From Cordylochernes scorpioides (lineage: Eukaryota; Arthropoda; Arachnida; Pseudoscorpiones; Chernetidae), in assembly GCA_030710605.1 (NCBI GenBank), contig CP092863.1, positions 141,465,203 to 141,529,202 of the forward strand: 64,000 bases of DNA. Direction: 5' to 3'. The notes under the pieces were generated by a model, which had not been told where the DNA came from, did no database searches, and was given only the letters and a program-made list of their open reading frames with translations. Every line of letters starts with the position of its first letter. Position 1 is the stretch's first letter. The position numbers and the translations under genes are program-made. This document shows positions 53,933 through 64,000 of this stretch, one piece after another.

Positions 53933-53959
53933 CTGCACACACAGAATCCTGCTCAAGAG

Positions 53960-54300
53960 CATATATCTTAGGAACATCCTTCCTCTACTTTCTTATCTCC
54001 ACACAATCATAGCAAGGTATCAAGCCTGTAGAGCTTGTTGGTGGTGTCTGTCCTGGAGATGAGTAGAGCTCATCCTACTATCTAGTCAAACTAACAAATA
54101 TCTTCTTCTTCTTTCTTATCCCCACTTAATCATAGCAAGGTATCAAGCCTGTATAGCTTGAGACTTTTGATGAGTCTGCTGGGGATGAGTAGAGCTCATC
54201 AATGGCTCAACCAATTCAGTCAATGTTGTGGTTTGGGGTTGCAGGTTGAGAATTACACTTAGTACATAGTGGGAAAACCTTGCAGCCATTCTGTAAAGTC
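53960..54300. repeat. R5-type repeat, two partial copies
   Basis: 'gatgagtagagctcatc' occurs at 54,057 and 54,186, each preceded by 'tatcaagcctgta', matching 8,736-9,000. This begins 30 bp upstream of the receptor frame, so any promoter or upstream exon would have to lie in or beyond it. Confidence 0.6.
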
Positions 54301-54529
54301 ATTGTCCGTAGATGACCAGACTTAAATCTGGAAATCAAGATCTACAGTTCTCTTGGGAGGACAGAATTGATGTTTGTCCCTCCTGCTCTGTACCAGTCAA
54401 GAAACATCATCACAAACCAAGAAACAAATCTTCAAATATCTCATCATTATAAGGAAGAGAACTCATCACTGTTCGAAAGGTTTCCTCCACATATCATATA
54501 ATATTATTTTGAAATAGAGAATTCATAAA

Positions 54530-55360
54530 TAAATCTTTAAATAAAAAGGCATATATTGGATCAAAATATCATTTATTTTACCAATATTTCAGTTGGCTGA
54601 ACGCCAACCTTTATCAAGGTATTATAACATTCTAATGTGTCAACAACAAACTCAGCGCCACATAACGTCAATAGAATTAAGTTTTAAAATATTTTTCTTA
54701 AATTCAATGGGAAGAAAAATATTGATATATCAAATATTTTGATGATGGTAACAACGCTGTTACCACAACGTCACAGACTTTTTTTTTTTTTTATTTTGGA
54801 TTTGTTCTTATTACCTTGTGTTTAAATAGAATATTTATTTTTCAATTGCTGTTAATAACTCTATTTTCGAAATCAATTTGCATAAACACACGACACCTTA
54901 AAATTATGTTAATATTATGAATATTCGTCACTTATTTCTACTCTTTTTCTACCTTTTTTTAGAGAAATGTGTTTTTTTTTTTTTAACACTTACAATAATA
55001 TAGAAATTTTGACAAGGGTGAAATTTAAATGGATATATTAATTCATATTGACTAACACATTTACTTGTGTCAAATTTTTCCATAAAAAATTTTTTTGATT
55101 GAAATGACTTTTTTCAGGCAACGTAGGTGGTATCTTTTTACATCTACGGAAATGTTTGAAAAACACTGGGTGGTGACCTTCAAATTGTCTTAAAGGACAT
55201 TCAAGGTCATGTCAAAGTCACTTTTGATATCTACTCGTGTCTTTTGGCATGTTTGATTTTTAAAGCATTTTCTTATATTTCTCGCCTTTAAAAAAAAAAA
55301 AATCACTTTAAAAAAAAAAAGCAATATTTTAATTATTCTATGTTTATGTTTATTATGATG
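54530..55360. other. Repeat fragments and AT-rich DNA
   Basis: 54,540-54,690 shares 'aaaggcatatattggatcaa' with 45,590. 54,730-54,830 is a Pal-A half (GGTAACAACGCTGTTACC). The remainder has no recognisable content. Confidence 0.45.
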
Positions 55361-55364
55361 CATT

Positions 55365-55495
55365 AGCGCGTCATCTGTTATCAAAATTCGAAACTATTAT
55401 AGACGTGTATGATTCTTTTTAAAGTAGAAATTGTTTATTTTTAAAAAGAATCATACGCGTCTATGATAGTTTCGAATTTTGATATTAAAGTTTGT
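55365..55495. repeat. Palindromic MITE (GACGTGTATGAT type)
   Basis: 'tcgaaactattatagacgtg' is answered by 'cgtctatgatagtttcga' around a short A/T loop. Same family as 31,495-31,680. Confidence 0.7.
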
Positions 55496-55837
55496 TAATG
55501 TTTATTTGAAAGGAACCGAATAATTTCAAAATGCATAAGGTATTTTGAGAGATTGGTAAATTTTAAAGAGAACACAAAGAGGTATTTATAAGAAACATGT
55601 AGAATATTCTTTTCTCTCTCTTTTTTTTAAAGAGAGTTGTAAAAATGGATTGGTATTTTGAAAGTAGGGATTCAAAAGATATCGATAATTACTTACGAAA
55701 ATACTTTTTATTCATATCTTTTTTTTTGTAAATTTGTAAATATTTAATTCTAATTTCTAATTTGTTTGTTGTTTTGTTTGTTTCCTCTGTAATAGACGCA
55801 AATATTTCAATATCACACCTGGTTGATTAATAATATA

Positions 55838-55998
55838 CAGTTAAACCTGTCTATAGCGCCCCCTCTTGGGACTCACCAAAATAGGGTGCTATAGACAGGT
55901 CACTTTTAATTTAAATCGCATCGTATTACGTATTTAAAATCGGGTGCTATAGAGAGGGAGGCGCTATTTAGAGGGGGCGCTATAGACAGGTTTAACTG
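55838..55998. repeat. Pog-2 MITE, shortest form
   Basis: CAGTTAAACCTGTCTATAG at the left, its inverse at the right, TA on both sides, and a single inner unit. Confidence 0.85.
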
Positions 55999-56109
55999 TA
56001 TATATATATATTTTGTTGTTGTTGTTTTGTTGGCTTTATAAATTCCTTTATGGGTATTTTACAAAATTGTTTCCATAAGAGATATTTAGATTTATAATAA
56101 AATTTAATG

Positions 56110-56440
56110 CGGCTATGATTATAGAACGCCAAGTTTTACCGCAAATATTTCTTTTTACAGAACGAAAAATCGTTATTTTAATTATTTTAAGGAGAAATAA
56201 CGACTATTCCTATCCTTAGGGATGAAGTATGAAAGGGTGAATTGTGAAGAGTAATGTTGAACGGAAAAATAAAAGTGTCCAGGGATGGAATATTTTCCCG
56301 TTCATCATTACTCTTCACAATTCATCCTTTCATACTTCATCCCTAAGGATAGGAATAGTCGTTATTTCTCCTTGAAATAATGAAAGATTATGATTTTTCG
56401 TTCTGAAAAAAGAAACATTTGAGATATTAAGATTGTTAAT
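56110..56440. repeat. FB-T foldback without full tRNA block
   Basis: Arms with 'aaggataggaatagtcgtta' and its inverse surround AAAGTGTCCAGGGATGGAAT, where only the 3' end of the tRNA-like block remains. Confidence 0.75.
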
Positions 56441-56641
56441 ACGAGTACTTATAGGTCTAAGTAGTACTTGTGAGTCTCCGTGTTGAAGATCATGTTAACC
56501 CGAAAGCTCTAGAAATAAAAAAAATGTAAAAAAAAAGAAACCAAACCCTAGATTTCTTATTGATTCTGTCAAAATGTAAGCATGGAAGAATCTTTGTTAT
56601 GTCTAAAACTGTAAAAATTATATAAAACTTGATTATATATA

Positions 56642-56818
56642 CAGTTAAACCTGTCTATAGCGCCCTCTCTAAATAACGCCTTCCTCTCTATACCGCCCGA
56701 TTTTAAACATTAAAATGTAAACATTTTTCATTAAAAGTGACCTGTTTATAGCACCCCCTCTCTATAACACCCTATTTTGGTGAGTCCCAAGAGGGGGCGC
56801 TATAGACAGGTTTAACTG
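56642..56818. repeat. Pog-2 MITE
   Basis: The termini and inner blocks are as for the family, with TA flanks. Confidence 0.85.
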
Positions 56819-56879
56819 TATATAAAAAAGGCACTTCTTTCATTTCCTTGATTCATTTCTACTTATTCATTTCCATAAA

Positions 56880-57400
56880 TAGCCCAGCCACATTGCCAGC
56901 AAAACACCTCTTTGGTAGATTGTGAGGATTCCATTAGATCCCGTGTGGAATAAAGTCCGCCCTAGACTGACGAGGGCCATTAGCCCGAAACCATGGTCTC
57001 TAGGTGGACTCTTATCAGTTTGACAAAGTTGGTGTTTGTGGCTTTGTCACCGACCCGATGCCGCTAGTTGCGGCGACGGTCAATAGATGGCGTCAGATTC
57101 TGACGTTTATTTTGACGGGAGAAGCGCCCATTGCTTCTATAAATAGTTGTTTATCATCTGATTAAAATATTTTGAGAGGTTTCCGAATTCCACATTGGAC
57201 AATGTGACCTTCAACAACTAACCAATCAGGAATAAGTTCGTCAACGAAGTGGACATCTGTTTAGCCTTGGCCAAATTCTGGATGTTTCCTGTCAGAATTT
57301 CAACATTTTTCCAACCTCGATGAGTAAGTCATCTCTTCGGATGGATTTCTTGATCAATATTTGGTTATCTTCAAGGAGACCTTCGTAAGATGGGGTTGTG
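56880..57400 (+). promoter_or_regulatory. Unique moderate-GC block with TATA-like motif and ATG-donor
   Basis: TCTATAAATAG at 57,137 is followed about 190 bp later by CCTCGATGAGTAAGT, a start codon merged with a consensus splice donor. This could be a promoter with a mostly untranslated first exon. 'cccgaaaccatggtctc' nearby is also found inversely near 28,630, so part of it may be repeat. Confidence 0.3.
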
Positions 57401-57442
57401 TTGGAAATATTTCAAAACAACTTCCATTCGTATTTGCAAATA

Positions 57443-57622
57443 CAGTTAAACATGTCTATAGCGCCCCCTTCTTGGAACTCACCAAAATTGAGTGCTATAG
57501 AGAGGGGGTGCTATATACAGGTCACTTTTAATGTAAATCGCATCGTACTACGTATTTAAAATCGGGCGCTATAGAGAGGAAAGCGTTATTTAGAGCGGGC
57601 GCTATAGACAGGTTTAACTGTA
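57443..57622. repeat. Pog-2 MITE
   Basis: Termini CAGTTAAACATGTCTATAG and 'atagacaggtttaactg', with two inner blocks. Confidence 0.82.
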
Positions 57623-57849
57623 GTTTTTTTCAATAGAAAATTGTTTGAAAAAAAAAAAAAGGTATTTTGGATATTTTATTATAGGGAAGGTATAAATTAT
57701 ATTTTTTTACAAATGTTCTGATAAAAAAATATCCTATTTGCATTAGAGAGTCAACTTTGAAAATATTAATGATCTTTTTTTTTCTTTCAAAAATGTATAT
57801 CTCGGAAGATCTAGGATAAAATAATACTCAATAATACTTACGTACTATT

Positions 57850-58135
57850 TCTTTGTTTTATTTATATCAATTTAAAGCGCTATGTCCCCCTAGGAACACT
57901 TGCGCTGCCATACATTTACATTTGTCTATACATATATATACAATAATTTTAGACCGTGAATAGAATAGTCATATGATATTAACAATGAGAAAGAGAGAAA
58001 AACGAGAAAAAGAACTGTGTACAAAAGAAAGAAGTGTCTGGCAATATGTACAATCAACATAATGTATTATTTCTTTTTTTTATATATTTATTTATTTCAA
58101 TTTAAAGCGCTATGTCCTCCATGAATGTAGCTAAA
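57850..58135 (-). mobile_element. Two LINE-like 3' tails
   Basis: 'atttaaagcgctatgtcc' occurs at 57,872 and 58,100 and inversely at 30,110. Each is preceded by an A/T tail on the outer side. No coding remains. Confidence 0.45.
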
Positions 58136-58309
58136 TTCCCCAGTAGATTATTGTAGAATAATATGTGATGTACAGATCGGTCCAAATTTGATGGAATTAC
58201 CTATTGCTAACGTGATAATCTTGTTGAAGGACTGACAAGTCCGAAAGCTTGAAAATAGGTTAAGAAACTTAACCCTGGAATCTTCATTTATTTAATAATA
58301 AGTTATCCT

Positions 58310-58400
58310 TTCATACTTCATCCCTAAGGATAGGAATAATCGTTATTTCTCCTTAAAATAATAATAAAAATTACGATTTTTCGTTCTGTAAAATTTTTGG
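58310..58400. repeat. FB-T half copy
   Basis: 'atacttcatccctaaggata' and 'acgatttttcgttctg' match one arm of 56,110-56,440. Confidence 0.65.
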
Positions 58401-58674
58401 GAAAGGATGACAATGGAATATAAATACTTCTATGTAATGGGGGTGAGGTACATGTGCACGGTAGCTACGTAAAGATAGTGCTAATCCTTACATGCTTAGA
58501 TAAAGATGATGATGAGGATTATGATAAAGTCTATGTAGTGGCAGTAATTCAGAACGCCGTGTAGATTAGATTACAACGCAGAAAGAAAGGTTCAGTTCAA
58601 AAAGAATGGTAGATACCTCAATTATAACGTGATATATAAGAATTTGAAGAAATAAAGAGCACGTATTTTTCTTT

Positions 58675-58965
58675 TAAAACAAATTTATACTGTCCTTACT
58701 GCGATGAAAAAATATTAGGAGAGTTTGGTTCATAAGTGATAAACATTCCCAGCGGTTTTACCAATTTAATCTATCAGACCGCTTTTTAGAACTCTAATAC
58801 TGTATTGGATGATTCTACTTATATATGCTGCAATGATGAGTGGAATCTTAGAAATGGTATTCAAGTAAACTATGGACATAAGCTTTTAGGACATGTAAAT
58901 ACCTTGTTTATAGAATATGTATATACAACGCCATTACTATTTTGAAGTGAAGAGTGTTTTAGTAA
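58675..58965. repeat. R3 copy
   Basis: 'ctgtccttactgcgatgaaa', 'cccagcggttttaccaattt' and 'actatggacataagctttta' are in family order. Confidence 0.65.
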
Positions 58966-59074
58966 ATCAAAAACTTTGAGTTCTATAGAGAAGACTATTC
59001 CTGTGATCTGCGCGCGAAAATTGGATAGGAATGGAGGTCTGAAGGGTTTAAGAGTTATTGATTATATAACCTCA

Positions 59075-59240
59075 TGGACAAAACTTAAGAAAGTTGTACT
59101 TTTCAGCATGTATAACGGGATTGAGACAATCACTCTGAAAGATATTACAGTTATTGAAGACACACGAGATAACCAAGTGTGAACAAAATTGTATCTGTCT
59201 CCTTAAAAAGAACAGACGAAAGGCGACAACTTAAATCATG
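59075..59240. repeat. Tc1-like MITE fragment
   Basis: 'catggacaaaacttaag' at the left and the interior 'gagataaccaagtgtgaaca' are shared with 32,385-32,580. The right end is lost. Confidence 0.6.
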
Positions 59241-59298
59241 GATGAACCAAGGTATCTTATTAGAGGTTAGATTAGTTTAATCGGTCAAAGAACGCTCC

Positions 59299-59514
59299 CG
59301 GGAGGTTGATGGAGGAATGGTAGAAACCGTAGATATTAGACAGCCACGACTCGTGATCGAATCCCGCTTTAAAAACGTTTTTTATGAAAAGAAAATTGCT
59401 TTCAAAACCCCCTGTTTCTTCCAAATGTCAAAACCTACCAGTGAAAACACTTACAAGTAACGAGGCGGTGCTCTGGCAAATTTATAAGTACTAAAGTTGA
59501 ACTGCTTCTACATA
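59299..59514 (+). repeat. SINE-A, left part, split by mariner
   Basis: Head GGTTGATGGAGGAATGGT and a box B-like GTGATCGAATCCC, then the body to 'gaactgcttctacata'. The body resumes at 60,836 with 'tgtgtagatatgtgctgtag'. Confidence 0.7.
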
Positions 59515-60835
59515 CGAGGTGTGTTCAAAAGGTATCGCGACTTTTGAATTTTCGCGGGTTACGTATATTCGAATTTCGATCTTTTTGTGGCTTTATGTTG
59601 GTACTCATGTCTCTCACTTATGCCGACAAGCTCGGCCATTTTGAATGTTCACTTAATTGTTGACAGCTGCTTTGCTTGCAGGTGTTTTGGATCGTCTTCG
59701 ATTTTTACCTATTAAAAAAAATGGATCAAAGAACCTGTATCAAATTTTGTGTGAAAAACGAAATTAGGTGCGCGGATGCATTCCGAATGTTGACTGTGGC
59801 ATACGGAGAAGCTACCTTGGACCGAAGCAACGTTTATCGGTGGTACAAAATGTTCTCAGAAGGCCGAGAAGATGTGAACGACGAAGAGCGTGCCGGACGC
59901 CCGAGCACTTCAACAACAGACGAAAAAATTAATGAAGTGGAGAAAATGATATTGGCCAATCGTCGAATCACCGTTAGAGAAGTTGCTGAGGACCTAAACA
60001 TATCGATTGGCTCGTGCCATTCGATTTTTATCAATGATTTGGGCATGAGACGGGTCGCTGCGAAATTCGTACAAAAATTGCTCAATTGCGACCAAAAACA
60101 GCATCGCATGAACATTGCTAATGAGATGTTGGACTCTGTCCGCGACGACCCAAATTTGTTCCAGAGGGTCATAACTGGTGACGAAGCGTGGGTTTATGGT
60201 TATGACGTGGAAACCAAAGTTCAATCATCTCAATGGAAGCTACCGCACGAACCAAGACCGAAAAAAGCGCGCCAAGTTCGGTCGAATGTGAAAGTTTTGC
60301 TGACAGTTTTCTTCGATTGCAGGGGCGTGGTGCATCATGAGTTCTTGCCACAAGGTAGAACGGTCAATAAGGAATATTACCTGCAAGTTATGCGCAATTT
60401 GCGCGAAGCAATCCGCCAGAAACGCCCGGATTTGTGGAAGAACAAAAATTGGCTTTTGCACCACGATAACGCCTCTGCTCACACATCGTTGCTTGTGCGC
60501 GACTTTTTGGCCAAAAACAACACACTAATGATGCCGCAGCCACCGTATTCCCCAGAACTGGCCCCCTGTGACTTTTTCTTGTTCCCTAAACTGAAGAGGC
60601 CCATGAAAGGACGACGTTACGCTACGCTTAACGAGATAAAGACGGCATCGAAGGAGGAGCTGAAAAGATTTTAAAAAATGATTTTTTGAAGTGCTTCGAA
60701 GATTGGAAAAACCGTTGGCACAAGTGTATAATATCTCATGGGGATTACTTTGAAGGGGACAAAATAGGTATTCATGAATAAATAAATAATTTTTGAAAAA
60801 ACACAAAAGTCGCGATACTTTTTGAACACACCTCG
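59515..60835 (+). mobile_element. mariner transposon (1,321 bp) inserted in SINE-A
   Basis: Inverted termini CGAGGTGTGTTCAAAAGGTA and TACTTTTTGAACACACCTCG continue to about 28 bp. The left flank is TA (59,513-14) and the right flank TG, where TA is expected, so one base has changed. It holds one transposase frame. Confidence 0.92.
59721..60674 (+). pseudogene. mariner transposase, frameshifted near its C-terminus
   Basis: 317 codons from ATG 59,721. The N-terminal HTH DNA-binding region (about 1-110) includes DRSNVYRWYKMFSEGRED and the linker RAGRPST. The catalytic DDE/D core has D154 in VITGDEAW, D249 in LLHHDNASAH and D284 in SPELAPCDFF, spaced D34D as in mariner. After KEELKRF the frame stops. 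The remaining 37 or so codons (CFEDWKNRWHKC onward) are open in the next frame to a stop near 60,781, so one base has been lost in an A run at about 60,662. All catalytic residues are kept. It cuts and pastes the element at TA sites, by family knowledge. Resembles mariners common in arthropods. Confidence 0.9.
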
Positions 60836-60945
60836 TGTGTAGATATGTGCTGTAGGTGCCGCTCAAAAAGATCAACCTAGCTTTTGATATTTATAATGAA
60901 TAATATGTAGAGGTTCTTCTCTCTCTCTCTCTCTCATATATATAA
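60836..60945. repeat. SINE-A right end, SINE-B piece and CT microsatellite
   Basis: The SINE-A remainder runs to 60,860, then an inverse SINE-B tail piece ('gtgccgctcaaaaagatcaa'). (CT)n follows at 60,916-60,934. Confidence 0.55.
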
Positions 60946-60949
60946 TCAC

Positions 60950-61080
60950 TAGACGAATGACCCGGGCAGCGCCCGTGTTTTACCCGATTGAATGTTTTTA
61001 TTCCAATACTATTTGTTACAATTATAAATTGGAGCCGTGGATGTCACTCTTGTGAAACGTCCCGCTCCAAACTTTACATG
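60950..61080 (+). repeat. R6-type end fragment
   Basis: 'ctagacgaatgacccgggca' through 'acgtcccgctccaaac' is alignable with 14,201-14,280 and inversely with 23,650-23,800. Confidence 0.6.
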
Positions 61081-61184
61081 TACATTAGGTCAGCTGGTAT
61101 TACCCCTCATTTTCACCGCTAGAGGCGCGAGCGAATTGACTTTTTGTAAATATACATAATTATAAAGATAGAAGCTTCTATAGA

Positions 61185-61425
61185 AGATAATGATCATAAT
61201 GATGATGCGCGCGCATCCGTGACAGCGATGAGGAATTGAGGAAAGACGATCGTGACTATATATTAATAATAATAATAATAATAATATAATAATAATTATT
61301 ATTATTATCATCAGATAATGATAATGATCATAATGATGATGCGCGCGCATCCGTGACATGAGGAATTGAGGAATTGTTGACGGTGGAAAGACGGTCGTGA
61401 CTATATATGTTGATATTTATTCATA
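61185..61425 (-). repeat. Dispersed repeat with TAA core and GCGCGCAT ends, duplicated unit
   Basis: TGATGATGCGCGCGCATCCG occurs at 61,199 and 61,336 around an (ATA/ATT)n core. Inverse of 23,150-23,375. Confidence 0.65.
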
Positions 61426-61439
61426 TATTTATCATTATA

Positions 61440-61515
61440 TAACCATATTTATTCTGTATTTAACCTTATATAATCTTATATGGACATTGAAATAAAGTAG
61501 TTTCAATCTCAATCT
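61440..61515 (+). mobile_element. LINE 3' tail
   Basis: 'aaccttatataatcttatat' then AGTTTCAATCTCAATCTC, the same tail as at 9.44 kb and at the end of the ORF1-only element. Confidence 0.6.
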
Positions 61516-61695
61516 CTTTCACATATAAAAAAAACTTGCGACTGCGGTTATTTTTTCGTTGTTTTCTTTTACATTCTTCTGTAATTCTTTTATTCATTAA
61601 GTTTTAAAAAAGTCCTAAAGATCCTTTGTACCCACAGAAGTTGTTCTTTTGTCAAGCAGCAACGTAATAATAATAAAGTTAGGACTCAGTTTTTA

Positions 61696-62002
61696 TTTTG
61701 TTTATCCCAAGTACACGTGGCACAGGCCATGATAATCATGGTGGGTAGAAGTAGGCAACTGCTTTTTACTATAAGTGCACCACATGTCTACACACGTAAA
61801 AAGCAATTCGACTTTTGCACTTAAAAATGTGCCAGAGCCCCGTTTTGTTATTTGCATTCGCTGGTGGGGTTGAGATTTTGCAAGAATCGGGGGCCATTGG
61901 AGCATTTTTTTTTTAATAAGAAAAAAAGTGCCAAATGCGGGAATCGAACCCGGGTCGTAGCGGTCGAAAACCAACGGTTTAGACCATTCTTCTACCGACC
62001 CC
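61696..62002 (-). repeat. SINE-A, nearly full length
   Basis: On -, the head GGTCGGTAGAAGAATGGTC and box B GGGTTCGATTCCC (a consensus match) are the best preserved of all copies. The body and terminal ATGATTATCATGG are complete. It could still be recognised by Pol III. Confidence 0.82.
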
Positions 62003-62104
62003 CACACTTAGTTTAAATTTATCCAATATATCTTAAAGATAAAGGTTACCTGGCCTTCATTCATAGTTCTTAAATATAACAGAAACTTCGTCTAGAAAAG
62101 AGAG

Positions 62105-63935
62105 AGAGAGATTGAAACTGATTTATTACAACGTATATATATAAGATTATATAGGGTTAATTATATAGAGAGGGAAAAAATGTAAACAACAAAATAATTA
62201 CAAATCGTTCGTATCAGACGAATACCACTGGGTGTCGTCTCGTTCAATGTCGCATTCTTCCCTGAAGTCGGACAGCATCTTGCCTAGGTCGGAGTCCTTG
62301 TCCCCGACATGGGCGATTGCCTTGTCAAGGAATTTCTTCAGAGCAGAGATCTGCTCGGGCGAGAGATACTCGAGAACGTCCTCCCTCTTAGTTAGGGATT
62401 CAACAGCAAATTCAATTTCGCACCTGTAATAATCCTTATATAGGGGTGTCAGGAAGGAGTCAGCGTCTAGTACCTTAAACAGATCCTTAATCTTCTCTGA
62501 AGTGGACTGAGGAGGCTGGATGTTTTGTGGTTTGGGGATGGGAGATTCCGTTGTTAGTGCAGCCTTGGCCTGATCTTTGTCAGGGTCCGCTGTTGGTGAA
62601 GTAGCGGTCGAGGAAGGCGCTAGTAGAGATGGCAACGCGCTGGTGCTCGGCGCCGGAGCAGAAGGCTTGGTGGCTGGAGTGTTCTGGAAAAGAACTGGGC
62701 AGCTCTTCGCGGGCGAAGACGCGGCAGGACTGGGAGGTGTCACAGGGATTGTCTGGATGGTTCCAGAATTTCGCTCAGCCGATGTAGTCGCTGTGAAGCT
62801 GTGGGAGGTGGTGGGCTGGGAGGGTGGAGGTGTCAACACCGGTCCACTTCGGGTGCCCTGGGGGCAGGTGGCTCGCCGATGTCCCTGGCGGTGACATCTA
62901 CTACACCTAACGCCGTAGGTGATGTAGGCGGGTGTAGACTTCCCTTTGGAGATGATCACCAGCTTGGCAGGGAGCTGGTGGAGTTTGCGTCCTTCATTCA
63001 GGAGGACGAAGGCCTCCCTGTTGCCGGTGGTCCAGGTGTAGCCCTTACAGGACACCACTTCATAGGCCAGGGAGACAACCCGGCAGTAAGGTCGCAGGGC
63101 TTCAATGATGTCCTCCTCCCTCACTGCTATCGGCAGGTTCCCGAGGATGATCTTCTCCGCCTTCCTTCTGTAAGGGAATGCCCTGAGGAAGGTGTTGTTG
63201 ATGGTGAGTCCATTCTCCACCAGGCGCTCCGCCTTCTCAATGCTGGCCAGTCCGACCATAACATGGCCGGACATCTTCATCAGCTGGTAGACGGATCCCT
63301 TCCCCAGCAACTCCTCCAAGGCCTTCATATAGTGCACGGGATAGAAGTCCGCACACCATTCGACATAGCAGCATTGGTCGAACGTTGCTGCTGATTATCT
63401 GGCTTTGTTCAGCGCCTGCTGTTGCCTGGTGTGACCGACGAAGGTCACGGACTCCTTCGTTGTCCTGCGAAGCTGTCCAGATGGCTTTGGAGAGCTACCG
63501 TTCGGCCTCACATTCTGGGCCCGCTGACTTTTAGGGTTAAGCCGTTTTCTTTTTTCTTTTTTCGTGTAAAGATTGGAAAGGTTCGGCGTCATTATCCTTT
63601 TCCGCGGCCTCAACTTGCTCCGCCCATTTTTCTCTTTTTGCCGCGGCCGGATTTACATTTCCGCCGTTTTTCACGAACGAATTTGTGTCGCTCACATCTG
63701 AATTCGAACGATTCTTTGTCGAATCTTTTATCGTCGTTAAATCGACTTGCATATCAGCTACCTCGATGGGAATCATACCATCGTGTAGGTCTTTGTCCTG
63801 GCTCTCCGCCAATACCTCATATGGGTTGGAAAGTTCCATCATATTTATTTATTTCGAAAAAGAATTAAAAAAACATTATTTTTTAGGCTTAAGAAAAGAA
63901 CGCCAAAGAACACGCCCCGCCGGCGCGAAAAGAGA
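62105..63935 (-). mobile_element. ORF1-only LINE relative between two CT microsatellites
   Basis: On -, it starts directly after (CT)n at 63,936 with a GC-rich leader, encodes only an ORF1 homologue, then has about 60 bp of 3' region and ends AGTTTCAATC followed by (TC)n at 62,101-62,113. No endonuclease or reverse transcriptase sequence lies between ORF1 and the tail. It resembles half-LINE elements that rely on a partner's ORF2. Confidence 0.7.
62198..63842 (-). pseudogene. ORF1: ORF1 homologue (RRM-like plus CCHC), one frameshift and one stop
   Basis: The ATG at 63,840-42 (MMELSNPYEV) opens the first frame. Near 63,560-63,600 the frame shifts by one base into the frame that continues to 62,198. 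A TAA at 63,395-97 interrupts it once. Homology with the ORF1 at 37-38.5 kb is clear through NPAAAKRE, then GHVMVGLAS, RRKAEKIILGNLP, NREAFVLLNEG and the knuckle CSRCHRQGHRRATC. A Pro/Ser/Thr-rich stretch and a charged C-terminal domain (about the last 90 codons) follow. Roughly 545 codons in total. The function is nucleic-acid binding in the retrotransposition particle, by family knowledge. It is not intact here. Confidence 0.75.
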
Positions 63936-64000
63936 GAGAGAGAGGGTCTTTTTTTAGACGTTTCGACAAAAATATTTTGTCCTCGCCGTCAGGAATGAAT
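63936..64000. other. CT microsatellite and unassigned edge sequence
   Basis: (GA)n on + at 63,930-63,945, then 'cgtttcgacaaaaatatttt', cut by the window end. Confidence 0.5.

Noticed and set aside
53928-53942. Receptor frame extended to start at 53,942
   Set aside because: The codon there is GTG, not ATG. The first ATG is 53,925-27, and a splice acceptor-like TGTGTGTGCAG overlaps the extension.
59676-59720. Transposase starting 15 codons earlier at 59,676
   Set aside because: The codon is TTG and the extra residues are not typical of mariner. ATG 59,721 (MDQRTC) is the usual kind of start.

Overview
This is nuclear DNA of an invertebrate animal. The evidence is spliceosomal introns in a carbonyl reductase gene, an intron-containing tRNA-Leu(CAA), a 7TM receptor-like gene, and a repeat content of mariner, Ty3/gypsy, Ty1/copia, Penelope and Tx1-like LINE sequences plus two tRNA-derived SINEs. 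The background is AT-rich. An arthropod (perhaps a chelicerate or crustacean) fits the mariner and repeat types, but the sequence alone does not settle this.

Family labels used below are mine. Pal-A: palindromic MITE built around GGTAACAACGCTGTTACC. Pog-1, Pog-2 and Pog-3: TA-flanked pogo/Tigger-like MITEs beginning CAGTAGAACCTC, CAGTTAAACCTGTCTATAG and CAC(T/C)CATACCTCGCTTTGC. SINE-A and SINE-B: tRNA-derived SINEs. FB-T: foldback carrying a Thr-like tRNA. R3, R5, R6: dispersed repeats of unknown class recognised by CTCAGCGGTTTCGCC, GGCTGATAGTACCCTG and CTAGCGGATGTACCCGGC.

Layout. 1-9.2 kb: repeats, then the last five exons of a carbonyl reductase (SDR) gene on +, whose introns are full of MITEs. 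9.3-16.6 kb: nested MITEs and SINEs and a 2-kb satellite of 91-bp units derived from Pog-1. 16.7-21.7 kb: a complete Ty3/gypsy element on - with identical-looking LTRs and both reading frames open. 21.8-33.8 kb: dispersed repeats, two divergent tRNA-Leu pairs, and copia and LINE remnants. 33.9-35.3 kb: a Penelope-like palindrome with a GIY-YIG domain in each arm. 35.3-43.7 kb: a duplicated segment split by a 5.3-kb Tx1-like LINE sitting in an AC microsatellite next to tRNA-Leu. 43.8-53 kb: mostly unique AT-rich DNA with few repeats. 53.0-53.9 kb: an intronless or last-exon 7TM receptor-like gene on -. 54-62 kb: MITEs, a near-intact mariner inserted in a SINE, and repeats. 62.1-63.9 kb: an ORF1-only LINE relative flanked by CT repeats.

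Only the carbonyl reductase, the 7TM protein and the tRNA-Leu genes look like host genes. Almost everything else is transposon-derived. The window is therefore most informative about element structure: LTR-to-LTR coding with a -1 frameshift signal, microsatellite-flanked LINEs, MITEs turned into 90/91-bp minisatellites, and an exon-intron junction amplified in tandem.
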